Shown in pieces: positions 8,260-17,421 of a stretch of DNA of 64,000 nt. Source of the DNA: Amycolatopsis sp. CA-128772 (GTDB taxonomy: Bacteria > Actinomycetota > Actinomycetes > Mycobacteriales > Pseudonocardiaceae); assembly GCF_002904295.1 (NCBI RefSeq), contig NZ_PPHG01000086.1:124001-188000 (forward strand). Direction: 5' to 3'. Under the pieces are notes generated by a model. It had not been told where the DNA came from. It worked only from the letters and a program-made list of their open reading frames with translations, and made no database searches. The position numbers and the translations under genes are program-made. Positions within the stretch are counted from its first letter, which is position 1, and each line of letters opens with the position of its first letter.

Positions 8260-9047
8260 AGCAGGTCGAACCCCTGCCGCTGCACGTTCTGCTGCGACTT
8301 CGACCCCGGTAGCGTCGTGACGATGGCGACGTCGCACCCGGCTGCGGTGGCCGCGGCGAGCCGGGTGCGCAGCAGGGCCGTCTGGACGCCGCGGCGGCGG
8401 TGGGCGGGCATGGTGGCGGCGCCGGCGAACTGCGCGATCCCGTCGGTGACCCGGAAGCTCGCGCCGCCGGCGAACTCGCCGTTCCGTTCGGCGGTGTACC
8501 GCCGGACCCCGGCCATGTCGCGCAGCGCGTTCACGATGATTTCGGGGGTGAAGTCTTCGTGTGAGGGCAGACCCTCGGTGTCGGTGACCATGGAGGCGCC
8601 GGCGATGGCGGACAACCAGGTCTCCAGCTCGTCGTCCCGGCACGGCCGCACCACACCGTCGACGGCTTCGACCGGTCCGCCGAGGCGCCGGCCGAGCACG
8701 TTCTCGTACGACTCCAGCCGGTAGCCGCGGGCGGTCAGGAACGCGCCGATCGCCGGGTCGGCGAGCTGCGAAAGCTCGACCTGCACCGGCGCACCGAGCT
8801 CGGCGAAGGCCGCTTCGACCTCGTCGAGGTCTTCGAGCAGGCCGGCGAAGCCGAGGCCGGCGACCTTGTTGTACGGCGAGTCCGCCTCGGCGAAGCTGGC
8901 CACACCCCCGGCGAGCGGGCGTGCGAACCCGGCGCCGTCCCCGAGCCGCACCCGGGCGGCGTTGCTGCACGCGGCGACGAACCGCGCTTCGGCCAGTTCG
9001 ATCCTCGCCGCCAGCGCGGTGTCGCAGAAAAGCCGTTCCCCGTCCAC
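8184..9047 (-). CDS. GNAT-family N-acetyltransferase
   Basis: About 287 residues. The C-terminal half has a GNAT core with the acetyl-CoA-binding signature AGAATMPAHRRRGVQTALL and a terminal strand VTTLPGSKSQQNVQRQGFDLLY. The N-terminal half (ERLFCDTALAARIELAEARF, YNKVAGLGF) is typical of the tandem-GNAT-like proteins common in actinobacteria. The proposed GTG start (9047) lies inside a long inverted repeat (9035-9078), so the start is uncertain. The extreme C-terminus overlaps the yjbR-like gene. The substrate is unknown. Confidence 0.8.
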   Translation of the reverse strand: MDGERLFCDTALAARIELAEARFVAACSNAARVRLGDGAGFARPLAGGVASFAEADSPYNKVAGLGFAGLLEDLDEVEAAFAELGAPVQVELSQLADPAIGAFLTARGYRLESYENVLGRRLGGPVEAVDGVVRPCRDDELETWLSAIAGASMVTDTEGLPSHEDFTPEIIVNALRDMAGVRRYTAERNGEFAGGASFRVTDGIAQFAGAATMPAHRRRGVQTALLRTRLAAATAAGCDVAIVTTLPGSKSQQNVQRQGFDLLYARAILVKGTSATSSSGAESRQAS

Positions 9048-9078
9048 GTCCCCACAGTGGCGGACGTGGACGGGGAAC
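9035..9078 (-). terminator. 17-bp perfect inverted repeat between M1 peptidase and GNAT genes
   Basis: Arms 9035-9051 and 9062-9078 are perfectly complementary (core TTCCCCGTCCACGTCC) with a 10-nt loop CCACAGTGGC. It lies 14 nt past the M1 peptidase stop, as a rho-independent-type terminator without a U-tract would. It also covers the likely GTG start of the GNAT gene, so it could attenuate or hide that start. Confidence 0.65.
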
Positions 9079-9091
9079 TCCAACCGGTTTT

Positions 9092-11176
9092 TCAGCCTTC
9101 GACGCGGTGCGAAGCCCAGAACGACGTCAGGTCGGTGGACCCGGCCGCCGCCTGGGCCGCGGCCTTGAACTCCGCCGTGGTCGACACGCCGTACCAGTGC
9201 GACTGCGCGTACGACTTCAGCAGGTTCGCCATCGCCGTGTCGCCGATCAGCCGCCGCAGGTCGTGCAGCGTGCACTTGCCGTAGTTGTAGACCACCGTGG
9301 AGTACCGGGACGAATGCGCGTCCCAGTAGGCCATCGAGTTGGTCAGCTTCTCCGCGCTCGACTGCCACGTGATGCCGCAGCCGCTGCCGGTGATGCCGCG
9401 GTAGAGGTCGGTGGCGTAGTCGGTGAAGCTCTCGTCCAGCCACGGCGAGTTGTACTCGTCGTCGCCGACGATGCCGTAGAACCACTGGTGCGCCAGCTCG
9501 TGGGGGAGCGCCGTGGTGGACACGAGGTCCATCACGAAGCCCGGGTACTCCATGCCGCCGAACCAGAAGTTGTTGTCCAGCACCACGTCCACCTCACCGT
9601 ACGGGTAGTCGCCGAAGCGGCCCGAGTGGACGTCGATGGCGTCGGCGGCCAGCGTCAGCATCTGGTTGGCGCTGCTGGTGGAGATCCCGCTGACCGAGTA
9701 GACGTTGACCCGCACGCCCTTGCCGGACGTCGTGCTGATCTTCGCGAACGGCCCGGCGCCCCAGGCGAAGTCCCGCACCTTCGGAGCCACCGCGTGCGTG
9801 GTGGTCGTGCTGCCGCTGGTGGTCTCGGTCGAGGTGCCGGTGGCCGGGGTCAGCAGCGACGTGGGGTGCACGAGCGTGACGTCGAAGTCGCTGATCACCG
9901 TGTAGAACGATTCGCCGTTGTTCGTGTACGGGTCCAGGTGCCAGCCGGAGCCGTCGCGGACCGCGAGCACCGGCAGCGCGTTGCCGATCATGGTGAACGC
10001 GCCGTCGTGGCCGAACCGGTCGGCGCCGCTGGGGACGACGATGCTCAGGTCGAACCCGATGGTCGCCGACTGGCCCTGGGCCAGCGGCGCGGGCAGCGTG
10101 ATCTTCATGGCCGTGCAGTTCACGCTCAGCGCGGAAGCGGTGCCGCCGGTGACGTTCGTGACCGTGATCGGCGTGCTCGGGCAGCTGCCGTGGTAGTTGT
10201 CCCAGAGCCGCAGGTACACCTCGGGCAGCGCGGTCGCCGAACCGTTGGTGAAGCTGACGCTCTGGTGCCCGGTCCAGGTGTCACCGGCGGAGTTCGACGT
10301 CAGGTTCACCGTGTAGGCGGGGTTGACCGGCGTGCGCGTGGAGTCCGCGGGCGCCGCGGTGATCGTCCAGGTGAAGGTGGCGCTGCCGCTGTTGCCGGCC
10401 GGGTCCTTCGCCGTCACGGTCACCGACGAGGTGCCGGCGGTGGCCGGCGTGCCGGTGATCCTGCCGGTGCTCGCCCCGATCGCCAGGCCCGCGGGCAGGC
10501 CGGTGGCGCTGTAGGTGAGCGCGTCGCCCTGCGGGTCGCTCGCCTGGACCTGCAGGGACGCGGCCTGGCCGACGGCGCCGGTCTGCGCACCCGGCGAGGT
10601 GACGACCGGCGACTGCGGGTTGCTCGTCCCGGTCGTGGTCAGCGAGAAGTCGTCGAGGAGGAAGTTGGTGGCCAGGCTCGAATCCTCGGTGCCGGTGATC
10701 TTCAGCGTCACGGTCTGGCCGAGGTAGCGCGAGACGTCCACGCTGCGCTGGACGTACCCGGTGTTCTTGTCGAGGTTCGAGTAGCCGGCCAGGGTGTCGG
10801 CGCCCGCCTGCACCACCAGCTTGTCGTACTTCGTGGTGGTGGTCGTCTCCTTGGTGTCGATGTGCGACCACCACGACAACGTCGCCGACGCGCAGCCGGC
10901 CGGCAGCGTCAGTGACTGGGACAGGGTGTCGGTGTGCGTGCTGCCGGTGCCGTCCAGCCAGGCGTCCATCGTCCCGCTGTGCGCGGGTTCCGCGGTGGTG
11001 GCGGCGGAGATGACCCCGCTGGTCTGGGTCCACGGCGCGGTGCCGCTTTCGAACCCGCCGTTCCCGACGAGCTGGTCGCCGCAGACCGCGGCGGCCTGCG
11101 CCGGTGCGGCGACGGCGACCGTGCCCAGCAGGCCGGTGGCCACGCCGAGCGCAGCAGAAAGCACCCTCGATCTCAT
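9092..11176 (-). CDS. Secreted M1-family zinc metallopeptidase with N-terminal beta-sandwich domains
   Basis: 694 residues. A Sec signal peptide (MRSRVLSAALGVATGLLGTVAVAAPAQA) is followed by a roughly 150-residue carbohydrate-binding-like beta domain (CGDQLVGNGGFESG... LDDFSLTTTG). Next comes an Ig-like/putative-Ig domain (SPGAQTGAVGQAASLQV... TVTAKDPAGNSGSATFTWTI) and an M1 peptidase unit. The catalytic motif HELAHQWFYG is followed 18 residues later by the third zinc ligand in WLDESFTDYA. The exopeptidase GxMEN motif appears as GGMEYPG. It probably hydrolyses extracellular peptides. The AAAGGA ribosome site upstream of 11176 supports the chosen ATG. Confidence 0.9.
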   Translation of the reverse strand: MRSRVLSAALGVATGLLGTVAVAAPAQAAAVCGDQLVGNGGFESGTAPWTQTSGVISAATTAEPAHSGTMDAWLDGTGSTHTDTLSQSLTLPAGCASATLSWWSHIDTKETTTTTKYDKLVVQAGADTLAGYSNLDKNTGYVQRSVDVSRYLGQTVTLKITGTEDSSLATNFLLDDFSLTTTGTSNPQSPVVTSPGAQTGAVGQAASLQVQASDPQGDALTYSATGLPAGLAIGASTGRITGTPATAGTSSVTVTAKDPAGNSGSATFTWTITAAPADSTRTPVNPAYTVNLTSNSAGDTWTGHQSVSFTNGSATALPEVYLRLWDNYHGSCPSTPITVTNVTGGTASALSVNCTAMKITLPAPLAQGQSATIGFDLSIVVPSGADRFGHDGAFTMIGNALPVLAVRDGSGWHLDPYTNNGESFYTVISDFDVTLVHPTSLLTPATGTSTETTSGSTTTTHAVAPKVRDFAWGAGPFAKISTTSGKGVRVNVYSVSGISTSSANQMLTLAADAIDVHSGRFGDYPYGEVDVVLDNNFWFGGMEYPGFVMDLVSTTALPHELAHQWFYGIVGDDEYNSPWLDESFTDYATDLYRGITGSGCGITWQSSAEKLTNSMAYWDAHSSRYSTVVYNYGKCTLHDLRRLIGDTAMANLLKSYAQSHWYGVSTTAEFKAAAQAAAGSTDLTSFWASHRVEG

Positions 11177-11347
11177 GGAGGTCGTCCTTTCCCGGCTCCG
11201 CCCCTGGGAGCCAGGAGAAGCGTCCTCTGCGGTCCGGAATGGCGGAACCCGCCATGAGTCGGGTTCCGCCCGCTGCCCGCCGCTTTCGTCGTGTATGCGC
11301 GGCAACGTCCGGTGTGCGGAAGCGATCTGCCGGCCGCCTGCTGACGC

Positions 11348-14323
11348 TCAGCCGGCCGAGCTCGCCAGGGTCCGCGCCGCCCGGGTTTCCAAGGGGCGGT
11401 AGCCCGCCTGGGCCGCGAGCTTGGCCGCGGCTTCGCCGTGGGTGCGCGCCAAACCGGCGTCACCCGCGGCGAGGGCTGCTTCGGCGAGGCCGGTCAGCGC
11501 GGCCGCTTCGCACCACGTGAAGCTCGTTTCGCGGGCGATGGCCAGGGCCGCGGTCAGGTGCTCGGCCGCCTCCGCCGGGCGGCCGAGGCGCACGCACGTT
11601 TCGCCCAGGGCGGCCAATGCGGACGCTTCCGTGCCGCGGTCGCCGATGCGCCGGGTCAGCTCCACCCCTTCGGCCGCGTCGGCGAAAGCGCGGGTGGCGT
11701 CGCCCGCCCGGGCTTCCAGCACCGCCCGGCCGGACAACGCCGCCGCTTCCCCGTACTGGTAACCGAGTTCGCGGTTGGCCGTCAGCGCGCGTTCGTAGAA
11801 CCCGGCCGCGACGGCGTTGCCGAGGTCGCGGTGGACGTGCCCGAGGTCGACCAGCAGCACGGCCACGCTGAACCGCGCGCCGTCGCGTTCGGCGATCTCC
11901 AGCGCGCGGCCGAAGTGGCCGAGGGCCGCGTCGAACTCGCCGACCTGGCCGCAGGCGAACCCGAGGTTGGCCAGCGCCATCGTGATGCCCGGCAAGCCGG
12001 CCTCTTCGCACAGCCGCAACGCTTCCGCGCCGCACGCGATCGCCTCGTGCGCGTCGCCGAGGCGCTGGTGCACGGCGCTCAGGTTGTTGAGCGCGGCGGC
12101 GCGCCCGGCGGGCCAGTCCGCCGCCAGTCCGTCGGCCAGGACCGTCGTCAGGTGCGCGCGGGCGTCGGCGTAGCGGCCGCTGTTGACCCCGGCGAGGGCG
12201 ATGGACAGCCGCATCGCCGCCTGCGCCTGGTGGTCGCCGGCCGCCTCGGCGGCGGTCAGCGCCGTCGTCGCCGTGTCGATCCACTCGGTGTGGTGACCGC
12301 GGTGGTGGAAGAACGCGCGCAGCGCGTCGGCCAGGTGCCAGGCGTACTCGCGCGGGCCGTGCGCCGCCGCGTGCTCGACGGCGGCGGCGAGGTTCGGCCA
12401 CTCCGTGTCGAGCCAGGCCAGCGCGTCTTCGGTGCCCTCGAACGGTTTCTCCGGTTCGGGCCGGGGCAGCCGGAGGAAGTGCGGGATCAGCAGGCGGCCC
12501 GCCGCGTCGGCCGTCACGAGGTAGTGCTCGAACAGCCGCCGCCGCGCCGCGTCCTCCTCGGCGAGGGAGTCGTCGGCCGCGACCCGCCCGCCGGCGTAGC
12601 TGCGCAGCAGGTCGTGGAAGCGGTAGCGGCCGGGCAGGTGCCGTTCGACGAGGTTGGCCGCGGCGAGCGCCCTGAGCTGCTGCCCCGCGCGGCCTTCCGC
12701 GACCGCGGCGAGCTGCGCGGCCACCGGCGCGGTGAAGGTCTGGCCCGGCACCAGCGCGAGCCGCCGGAACAGCACGCGGTGTTCGGCGGGCAGGGCCCGG
12801 TAGGACACGGTGAACGCCGTCGTGACCGCGCTTTCCTCGGCGCCGTCGACGCTCAGCCCGGCCAGGGGATCACCGCCGGCGAGTTCGCGGGCCAGCTCGG
12901 CGATCCCGGACACTTCGCCCGCGCCCAGGTTCGCCGCGGCCAGCCGCAAAGCCAGCGGGAGGTGCCCGCACAGCCGGGCCAGCTCCGCCGCCGCGGCCGG
13001 TTCGGCGGCGACCGCGGGCGGCCCGAGCACGGTCTCCAGCAGCTGCCGGGAATCCTCGGCGGGCAGCACAGGCAGCGGTACCGCCCGCGCGCCGTTGCGG
13101 GCGATGAGGTCGCCGAGCCGCTGGCGGCTGGTGATCACCACCGTGCCCGACGGTGGCAGCAGCGGCGTCACCTGCGCGCTGTCCCGGGCGTTGTCGAGCA
13201 GGACGAGCACCCGCCGGTCGGCCAGCAGCGAGCGCCACAGCGCGGTGCGGCTGTCCGGGTCGGGCGGGATCGCGCGCGGGTCGGTGCCCAGGGCCCGCAG
13301 CAGCTGCGCGGCCGCGACGGCCGGGGTGAGCGGCTCGTGGTCGGGATCGAACCCGCGCAGGTCGAGGTAGAGCTGCCCGTCGGGGAAGCGGTCGCGGACG
13401 CGGTGCGCCCAGCGGACGGCGAGCGCGGTCTTGCCGATGCCCGCGATGCCGGTGACCACGCGGATGTCCGCTCCGGCGCCGGCCGGTTCGTCGAGCCGGG
13501 CCAGCTCGGCGGCGCGGCCGGTGAAGCCGCGGACGTCGTGGGGCAGCTGGGCCGGGCGCACCGGTTCCGGCGGCGGCTCCGCCACCGGCTCCAGCGCCGC
13601 GTCGCCGGCCAGGATCGCGGCCTCGAGGCGGGTCAGCTCCGGCGCCGGGTCCAGGCCGAGCTCGGTGACGAGCCGGGTGCGCAGGCCGCGGAAGGCGGCC
13701 AGGGCGGCGTCGGTGCGGCCCTCGCGGTGCAGCGCGAGCATCAGCTGGCCGACGAACCGCTGCCGCAGCGGGTGCGCGGCGACCAGCTTCGTCAGCTCGG
13801 CGAGCACGTCCCGGCCCCGGCCGAGCCGCAGCTGCGCGTCGATGCGGTCTTCCAGCGCGCCCCAGCGGTCCTCCGCGAGCCCGGCGAGCAGCCGCCCGGC
13901 GACGTCGGCGGAGGCGGTGCCGGCCAGCGCGTCGCCCCGCCAGAGCGCGAGCGCCTCGTCGAGCAGGGCGATGGCGGTCTCGTCGTCGGCCGCGCGGGCC
14001 CGGCGGACGAGGGCGGCGAAGCGGTGGACGTCGACGGTCTCCGGGTCGGCGCGCAGCACGTACCCGTGCCCTTCGGTGACCAGTTCGGGACCGCCGGCGG
14101 CGCGGAACACCGCGCGCAGCCGCGAGATCAGCGCCTGGACTGTGTTGCGCGCGCTCGCCGGGGGAGCGTCGGGCCAGAGCAGGTCGACGAGGTTTTCGAG
14201 GGTGACCGGGCGGGGCGTTTCGAGGAGCAGCACGGCAAGGACCAGCCGCTGCTTGCGGGAGCCGAGATCGACCGGGCCTCCGTCCGCCGCCGCCTCGACG
14301 GCGCCGAGGACGCGGAACTCCAC
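11348..14323 (-). CDS. SARP/AfsR-type regulator: winged helix, BTAD, NB-ARC, TPR
   Basis: 991 residues from a GTG preceded by GGAGGTG at 5-nt spacing. Order: OmpR-type winged helix (VEFRVLGAVEA... LDLLWPD-type, residues 1-95), bacterial transcriptional activation domain (about 100-245), NB-ARC ATPase with P-loop VTGIAGIGKTALA near residue 290 and the GLPL-like HLPLALRLAA, and about seven TPRs at the C-terminus. AfsR-like proteins activate antibiotic or developmental genes in an ATP-dependent manner. No biosynthetic cluster is next to it, so its targets are unknown. It precedes the M1 peptidase on the same strand with a 171-bp gap, in which nothing else was recognised. Confidence 0.9.
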   Translation of the reverse strand: MEFRVLGAVEAAADGGPVDLGSRKQRLVLAVLLLETPRPVTLENLVDLLWPDAPPASARNTVQALISRLRAVFRAAGGPELVTEGHGYVLRADPETVDVHRFAALVRRARAADDETAIALLDEALALWRGDALAGTASADVAGRLLAGLAEDRWGALEDRIDAQLRLGRGRDVLAELTKLVAAHPLRQRFVGQLMLALHREGRTDAALAAFRGLRTRLVTELGLDPAPELTRLEAAILAGDAALEPVAEPPPEPVRPAQLPHDVRGFTGRAAELARLDEPAGAGADIRVVTGIAGIGKTALAVRWAHRVRDRFPDGQLYLDLRGFDPDHEPLTPAVAAAQLLRALGTDPRAIPPDPDSRTALWRSLLADRRVLVLLDNARDSAQVTPLLPPSGTVVITSRQRLGDLIARNGARAVPLPVLPAEDSRQLLETVLGPPAVAAEPAAAAELARLCGHLPLALRLAAANLGAGEVSGIAELARELAGGDPLAGLSVDGAEESAVTTAFTVSYRALPAEHRVLFRRLALVPGQTFTAPVAAQLAAVAEGRAGQQLRALAAANLVERHLPGRYRFHDLLRSYAGGRVAADDSLAEEDAARRRLFEHYLVTADAAGRLLIPHFLRLPRPEPEKPFEGTEDALAWLDTEWPNLAAAVEHAAAHGPREYAWHLADALRAFFHHRGHHTEWIDTATTALTAAEAAGDHQAQAAMRLSIALAGVNSGRYADARAHLTTVLADGLAADWPAGRAAALNNLSAVHQRLGDAHEAIACGAEALRLCEEAGLPGITMALANLGFACGQVGEFDAALGHFGRALEIAERDGARFSVAVLLVDLGHVHRDLGNAVAAGFYERALTANRELGYQYGEAAALSGRAVLEARAGDATRAFADAAEGVELTRRIGDRGTEASALAALGETCVRLGRPAEAAEHLTAALAIARETSFTWCEAAALTGLAEAALAAGDAGLARTHGEAAAKLAAQAGYRPLETRAARTLASSAG

Positions 14324-14613
14324 CCGGTCACCTCCACTCGATCGGGTGTGCAAGCGTACTGCAAGCGTGGTGCCGCCCCGGTCCGCCATCCTGGCGGAGC
14401 CGCCGGGCAGGTCCCGACCATGTCCACGGCCGGCTCGGCCGCCGGTGGTACCGGCGGATCCGGCTGTCGCTCCACAGGCGGCACGAGCTGGGGGTAGGAC
14501 CACCACGGCGATCCCTCCACGATCGCCGTGGTGGCCCTTGTGCTGCCGCGGCCCAGCCGCCCGCGGCCCGGCCTCCGGTGGCGGCCGGGCCTGGCCCGAC
14601 GCAGAATGCGCGC

Positions 14614-14976
14614 ATGCAGCCGACGGAGGTCCGGGTGGCGCGCCTGGCCGACCCGGCCGGGCCCGCCGACGGGGTCCGCGTGCTCGTCGAACGGCTCTGG
14701 CCCCGGGGGACGGCCCGGGCGGCGGTCGTCCTGGACGGCTGGTACCGGGGGTTGGCGCCTTCGGATGAGCTGCGGACCTGGTACGGGCACGATCCGGAGC
14801 GGTTCGCGGAGTTCGCCGAGCGCTACCGGGCCGAGCTGCGGGAGCCTGATCGGGTGGCGGCGCTGGAGCGGCTGCGGGCGCTGGCCGGAGACGGGCCGGT
14901 GACGCTGCTGACGGCGAGCGGGTCGCCGTTGATCAGCCAGGCTGCCGTGCTCGCCGCGGTGCTGGCCGGGGAGTGA
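14614..14976 (+). CDS. DUF488 family protein (YeaO-like)
   Basis: 120 residues. The conserved DUF488 signatures VERLWPRG and LRTWYGHDPERFAEFAERYRAEL are present, and the C-terminus VTLLTAS is typical. The function of this small cytoplasmic family is not established. The ATG at 14614 (MQPTEVRVARL) is preferred over one 12 codons upstream because family members begin here. It converges with the GH2 gene with a 37-bp gap. Confidence 0.8.
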   Translation: MQPTEVRVARLADPAGPADGVRVLVERLWPRGTARAAVVLDGWYRGLAPSDELRTWYGHDPERFAEFAERYRAELREPDRVAALERLRALAGDGPVTLLTASGSPLISQAAVLAAVLAGE

Positions 14977-15013
14977 GGACCGGGTACGCGAGCCGTCCCG
15001 TGGGGGTGACGCC

Positions 15014-17344
15014 TCAGGAGCGGGTCGGCTCCTTCGCCAGCCGGACCGTTGCCGTTGCCGTGCCCAGCGTCTCGTGGCGGGCCGTCAACGTCAGCGTGGC
15101 CGGTGGCCCCGCAAACGGCCGCAGCCACACCGCCGCCGCGCCGCCGGTCGCTCCGAAGTCCAGCGCCGGGTCGCCGATCAGGTCCCCCGGACCGGTCAGG
15201 TCCAGTGTCACCACCCCGGCCGTTCCGGCTCTCAACGTCCCGAAGCGGTCCCTTGCCGCGATCAGCACGCGGGTTGCGTCGGTGCCGTCGGCGCGCAGCT
15301 CCGGGTCGTCCGGCGTGCAGCTGAGCACGTCCGACGCCCGGTCGCCGCTGAACCTGCGGCTGAGCAGCAGCCGGCCGGCCGCGTAGCCGTCGATGCGCAG
15401 CTGGGGGCGCCGGCCCTTCGGGACCACCAGGTCGGCCGCGAACGGCGGGTAGCGCAGGTGCGGGAACTCCTCGCGCCGGCTGCGGGCCTCGCCCGCGGGC
15501 CGGTCGTCGAGGAACAGCAGCAGGCGGTCGCAGTTCGACCAGATCGTGGCCGCCCGTCCCGGCCCGGACGGCTGGGCGGTGAAGTCCCAGTCGAAACCCG
15601 GCTCGATGACCGCCCGCACCGCGGGGTCGACCTGCGAGGTGTAGAAGGCCGCCGCGGGTTTGGGAATGCGGAAGATGTCGGCCACCCCCGCGTACTTCGA
15701 GCCGCCGATCGAGCGCTGCCAGCCCGAGGGGTAGTCGAACGCGCACCAGGCCAGCAGCCCGCAGTAGCGGTCGTCGGCGGCGGCCAGGTCGTGGGCCTTC
15801 GCGTGCAGCTCCGCCTGCTGCCGGCGGGTGGCCGGGGCGTCGGTGCGGCGGTACGCGCGGGCGCCGGCGAGCGTGCCGATCGCCTCGGTCACCAGGTACG
15901 GCACCCCCGGCCGGGGCGGGCGCAGCTGGAACGGCGCGCCGCGGCGGGCCGTGTAGTCGTTGTACGCCAGGACCTCGACGTCGGCGCCGGCGTACCGCGC
16001 CAGGGTGGTGCTGGCCAGCGCGCCGCTCGTCGGGCGGGACGGGTCGAGCCGGCGGGCCAGTGCGCCGGTGCGCTGGTACATCGCCGTCGTGCCGTTGGCC
16101 TCGTTCACCCGGGTGCCCCACACGACGATGCTCGGGTGGTTGCGGTCGCGCACGACCATCCCGGCGACGTCGGCCAGGTTCCGGCGCTGCCAGGCGTCGT
16201 CGCCGACGTGCCCCCAGCCCGGGATCTCCTCCCAGACCAGCAGGCCCAGCTCGTCGCAGGCGTCGAGGAACGCACTCGACTGCGGGTAGTGCGAGCAGCG
16301 GACCATCGTGCAGTTCAGCTCGCGGCGCAGGATCTCCGCGTCACGCCGCTGCACGCGCTCCGGCAGCGCGCCGCCCGCGAACGGGTACCACTGGTGGCGG
16401 TTGAGGCCGAACAGCTTGAGCCGCCTGCCGTTGAGGAAGAACCCGCCGGGGGTGAATCGCGCGTCGCGGAAGCCGGTGCGCACCACCCGCTGGTCGAGCA
16501 CCCGCAGGCCGGACCGGACGGTCACGACGACGTCGCACAGCGCCGGGTCCTCGACGTCCCAAAGGCGGACCGCGGCGAGCCCGCCGACGTCGAACTCGAC
16601 GGTCGTGCCGGCCACCGGGGCGGCGCCGTGCGCCAGTTCGCGGCCCGCCTGGCGCACTGACGCCGTCACCTGGCCGGCCACGGGGCCGTCGAACGTGCAC
16701 GTCAGGTGCAGCGACCGGCCGGGGGAGAGGACGTCGACCGGCCGGGCGAAGACGTCGGTGAGCCGGACCCGCGGCACCGCGCCGATCGTGGCCGGGCGGT
16801 AGATCCCGGCCGGCTGGTAGAAGTCGATCACCGACGGGCCCGCGCGCGGCAGGTTGGGCGGGACGTCCAGCGCCCACCGCCCGTCGACGACCACGGCGAG
16901 GACGTTGTCGCCCGCGACGACGTCCGGCAGCTCCACCTCGAAGGGCAGGTAGCCGCCGCGGTGGGTGCCGGCGAGCCGGCCGTTGAGGTGCACCTCGGCG
17001 TTGGTCATGACGCCGTCGAAGCGGGCGGTGTGGCGTTCGCCGGCCGAGGCCGTGAAGTGCCGGCGGTAGATCCACCGGTCCTGCCAGGACGCCGGGTCCC
17101 AGCCGGTCCACGAAAGCGGCGTCACGCAGTGGGGCAGCTGCACCGGCGAGAGGTCGAGCTCGTCGAAACCCGGGTCGGTGCAGCCGTCGGCGTACCGCCC
17201 GAACAGCCAGAAATCGCCCAGCCGCACGGCTTCCGGGCCGGGGGCGGCGTGCCCGGCCGAGCCGGCGACGGCGGCGCCGAGCAGCGCGGCCCCGCTCGCG
17301 GCCAGGAACCCGCGCCGGGACAGCCGCGGTTGCCGGCCGGCCAT
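15014..17344 (-). CDS. Tat-exported glycoside hydrolase family 2 protein
   Basis: 776 residues. The N-terminus has a twin-arginine signal (SRRGFLAASGAALLG). Sugar-binding jelly roll (about 50-200), Ig-like (200-310) and TIM-barrel domains follow in GH2 order. The likely acid/base Glu is in VVWGTRVNEANG and the nucleophile Glu in PYLVTEAIGT. GH2 includes beta-galactosidases, glucuronidases and mannosidases; the substrate cannot be told. GGGAGG precedes the ATG. It lies 77 bp downstream of the LacI gene on the same strand and is divergent from the rhamnose operon, so it may act on rhamnose-containing glycans. Confidence 0.88.
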   Translation of the reverse strand: MAGRQPRLSRRGFLAASGAALLGAAVAGSAGHAAPGPEAVRLGDFWLFGRYADGCTDPGFDELDLSPVQLPHCVTPLSWTGWDPASWQDRWIYRRHFTASAGERHTARFDGVMTNAEVHLNGRLAGTHRGGYLPFEVELPDVVAGDNVLAVVVDGRWALDVPPNLPRAGPSVIDFYQPAGIYRPATIGAVPRVRLTDVFARPVDVLSPGRSLHLTCTFDGPVAGQVTASVRQAGRELAHGAAPVAGTTVEFDVGGLAAVRLWDVEDPALCDVVVTVRSGLRVLDQRVVRTGFRDARFTPGGFFLNGRRLKLFGLNRHQWYPFAGGALPERVQRRDAEILRRELNCTMVRCSHYPQSSAFLDACDELGLLVWEEIPGWGHVGDDAWQRRNLADVAGMVVRDRNHPSIVVWGTRVNEANGTTAMYQRTGALARRLDPSRPTSGALASTTLARYAGADVEVLAYNDYTARRGAPFQLRPPRPGVPYLVTEAIGTLAGARAYRRTDAPATRRQQAELHAKAHDLAAADDRYCGLLAWCAFDYPSGWQRSIGGSKYAGVADIFRIPKPAAAFYTSQVDPAVRAVIEPGFDWDFTAQPSGPGRAATIWSNCDRLLLFLDDRPAGEARSRREEFPHLRYPPFAADLVVPKGRRPQLRIDGYAAGRLLLSRRFSGDRASDVLSCTPDDPELRADGTDATRVLIAARDRFGTLRAGTAGVVTLDLTGPGDLIGDPALDFGATGGAAAVWLRPFAGPPATLTLTARHETLGTATATVRLAKEPTRS

Positions 17345-17421
17345 CGGCGACCTCCCTGCTCGGGGCTCTCCGGTGTTATCGCTCGTTCCCGAGTAGACGT
17401 CACAAACGATCAGCCGGTTGC

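Noticed and set aside
11348..14323. AfsR-like gene as the marker of an antibiotic biosynthetic cluster
   Set aside because: No biosynthetic core enzymes lie nearby; the regulator alone does not support a cluster.
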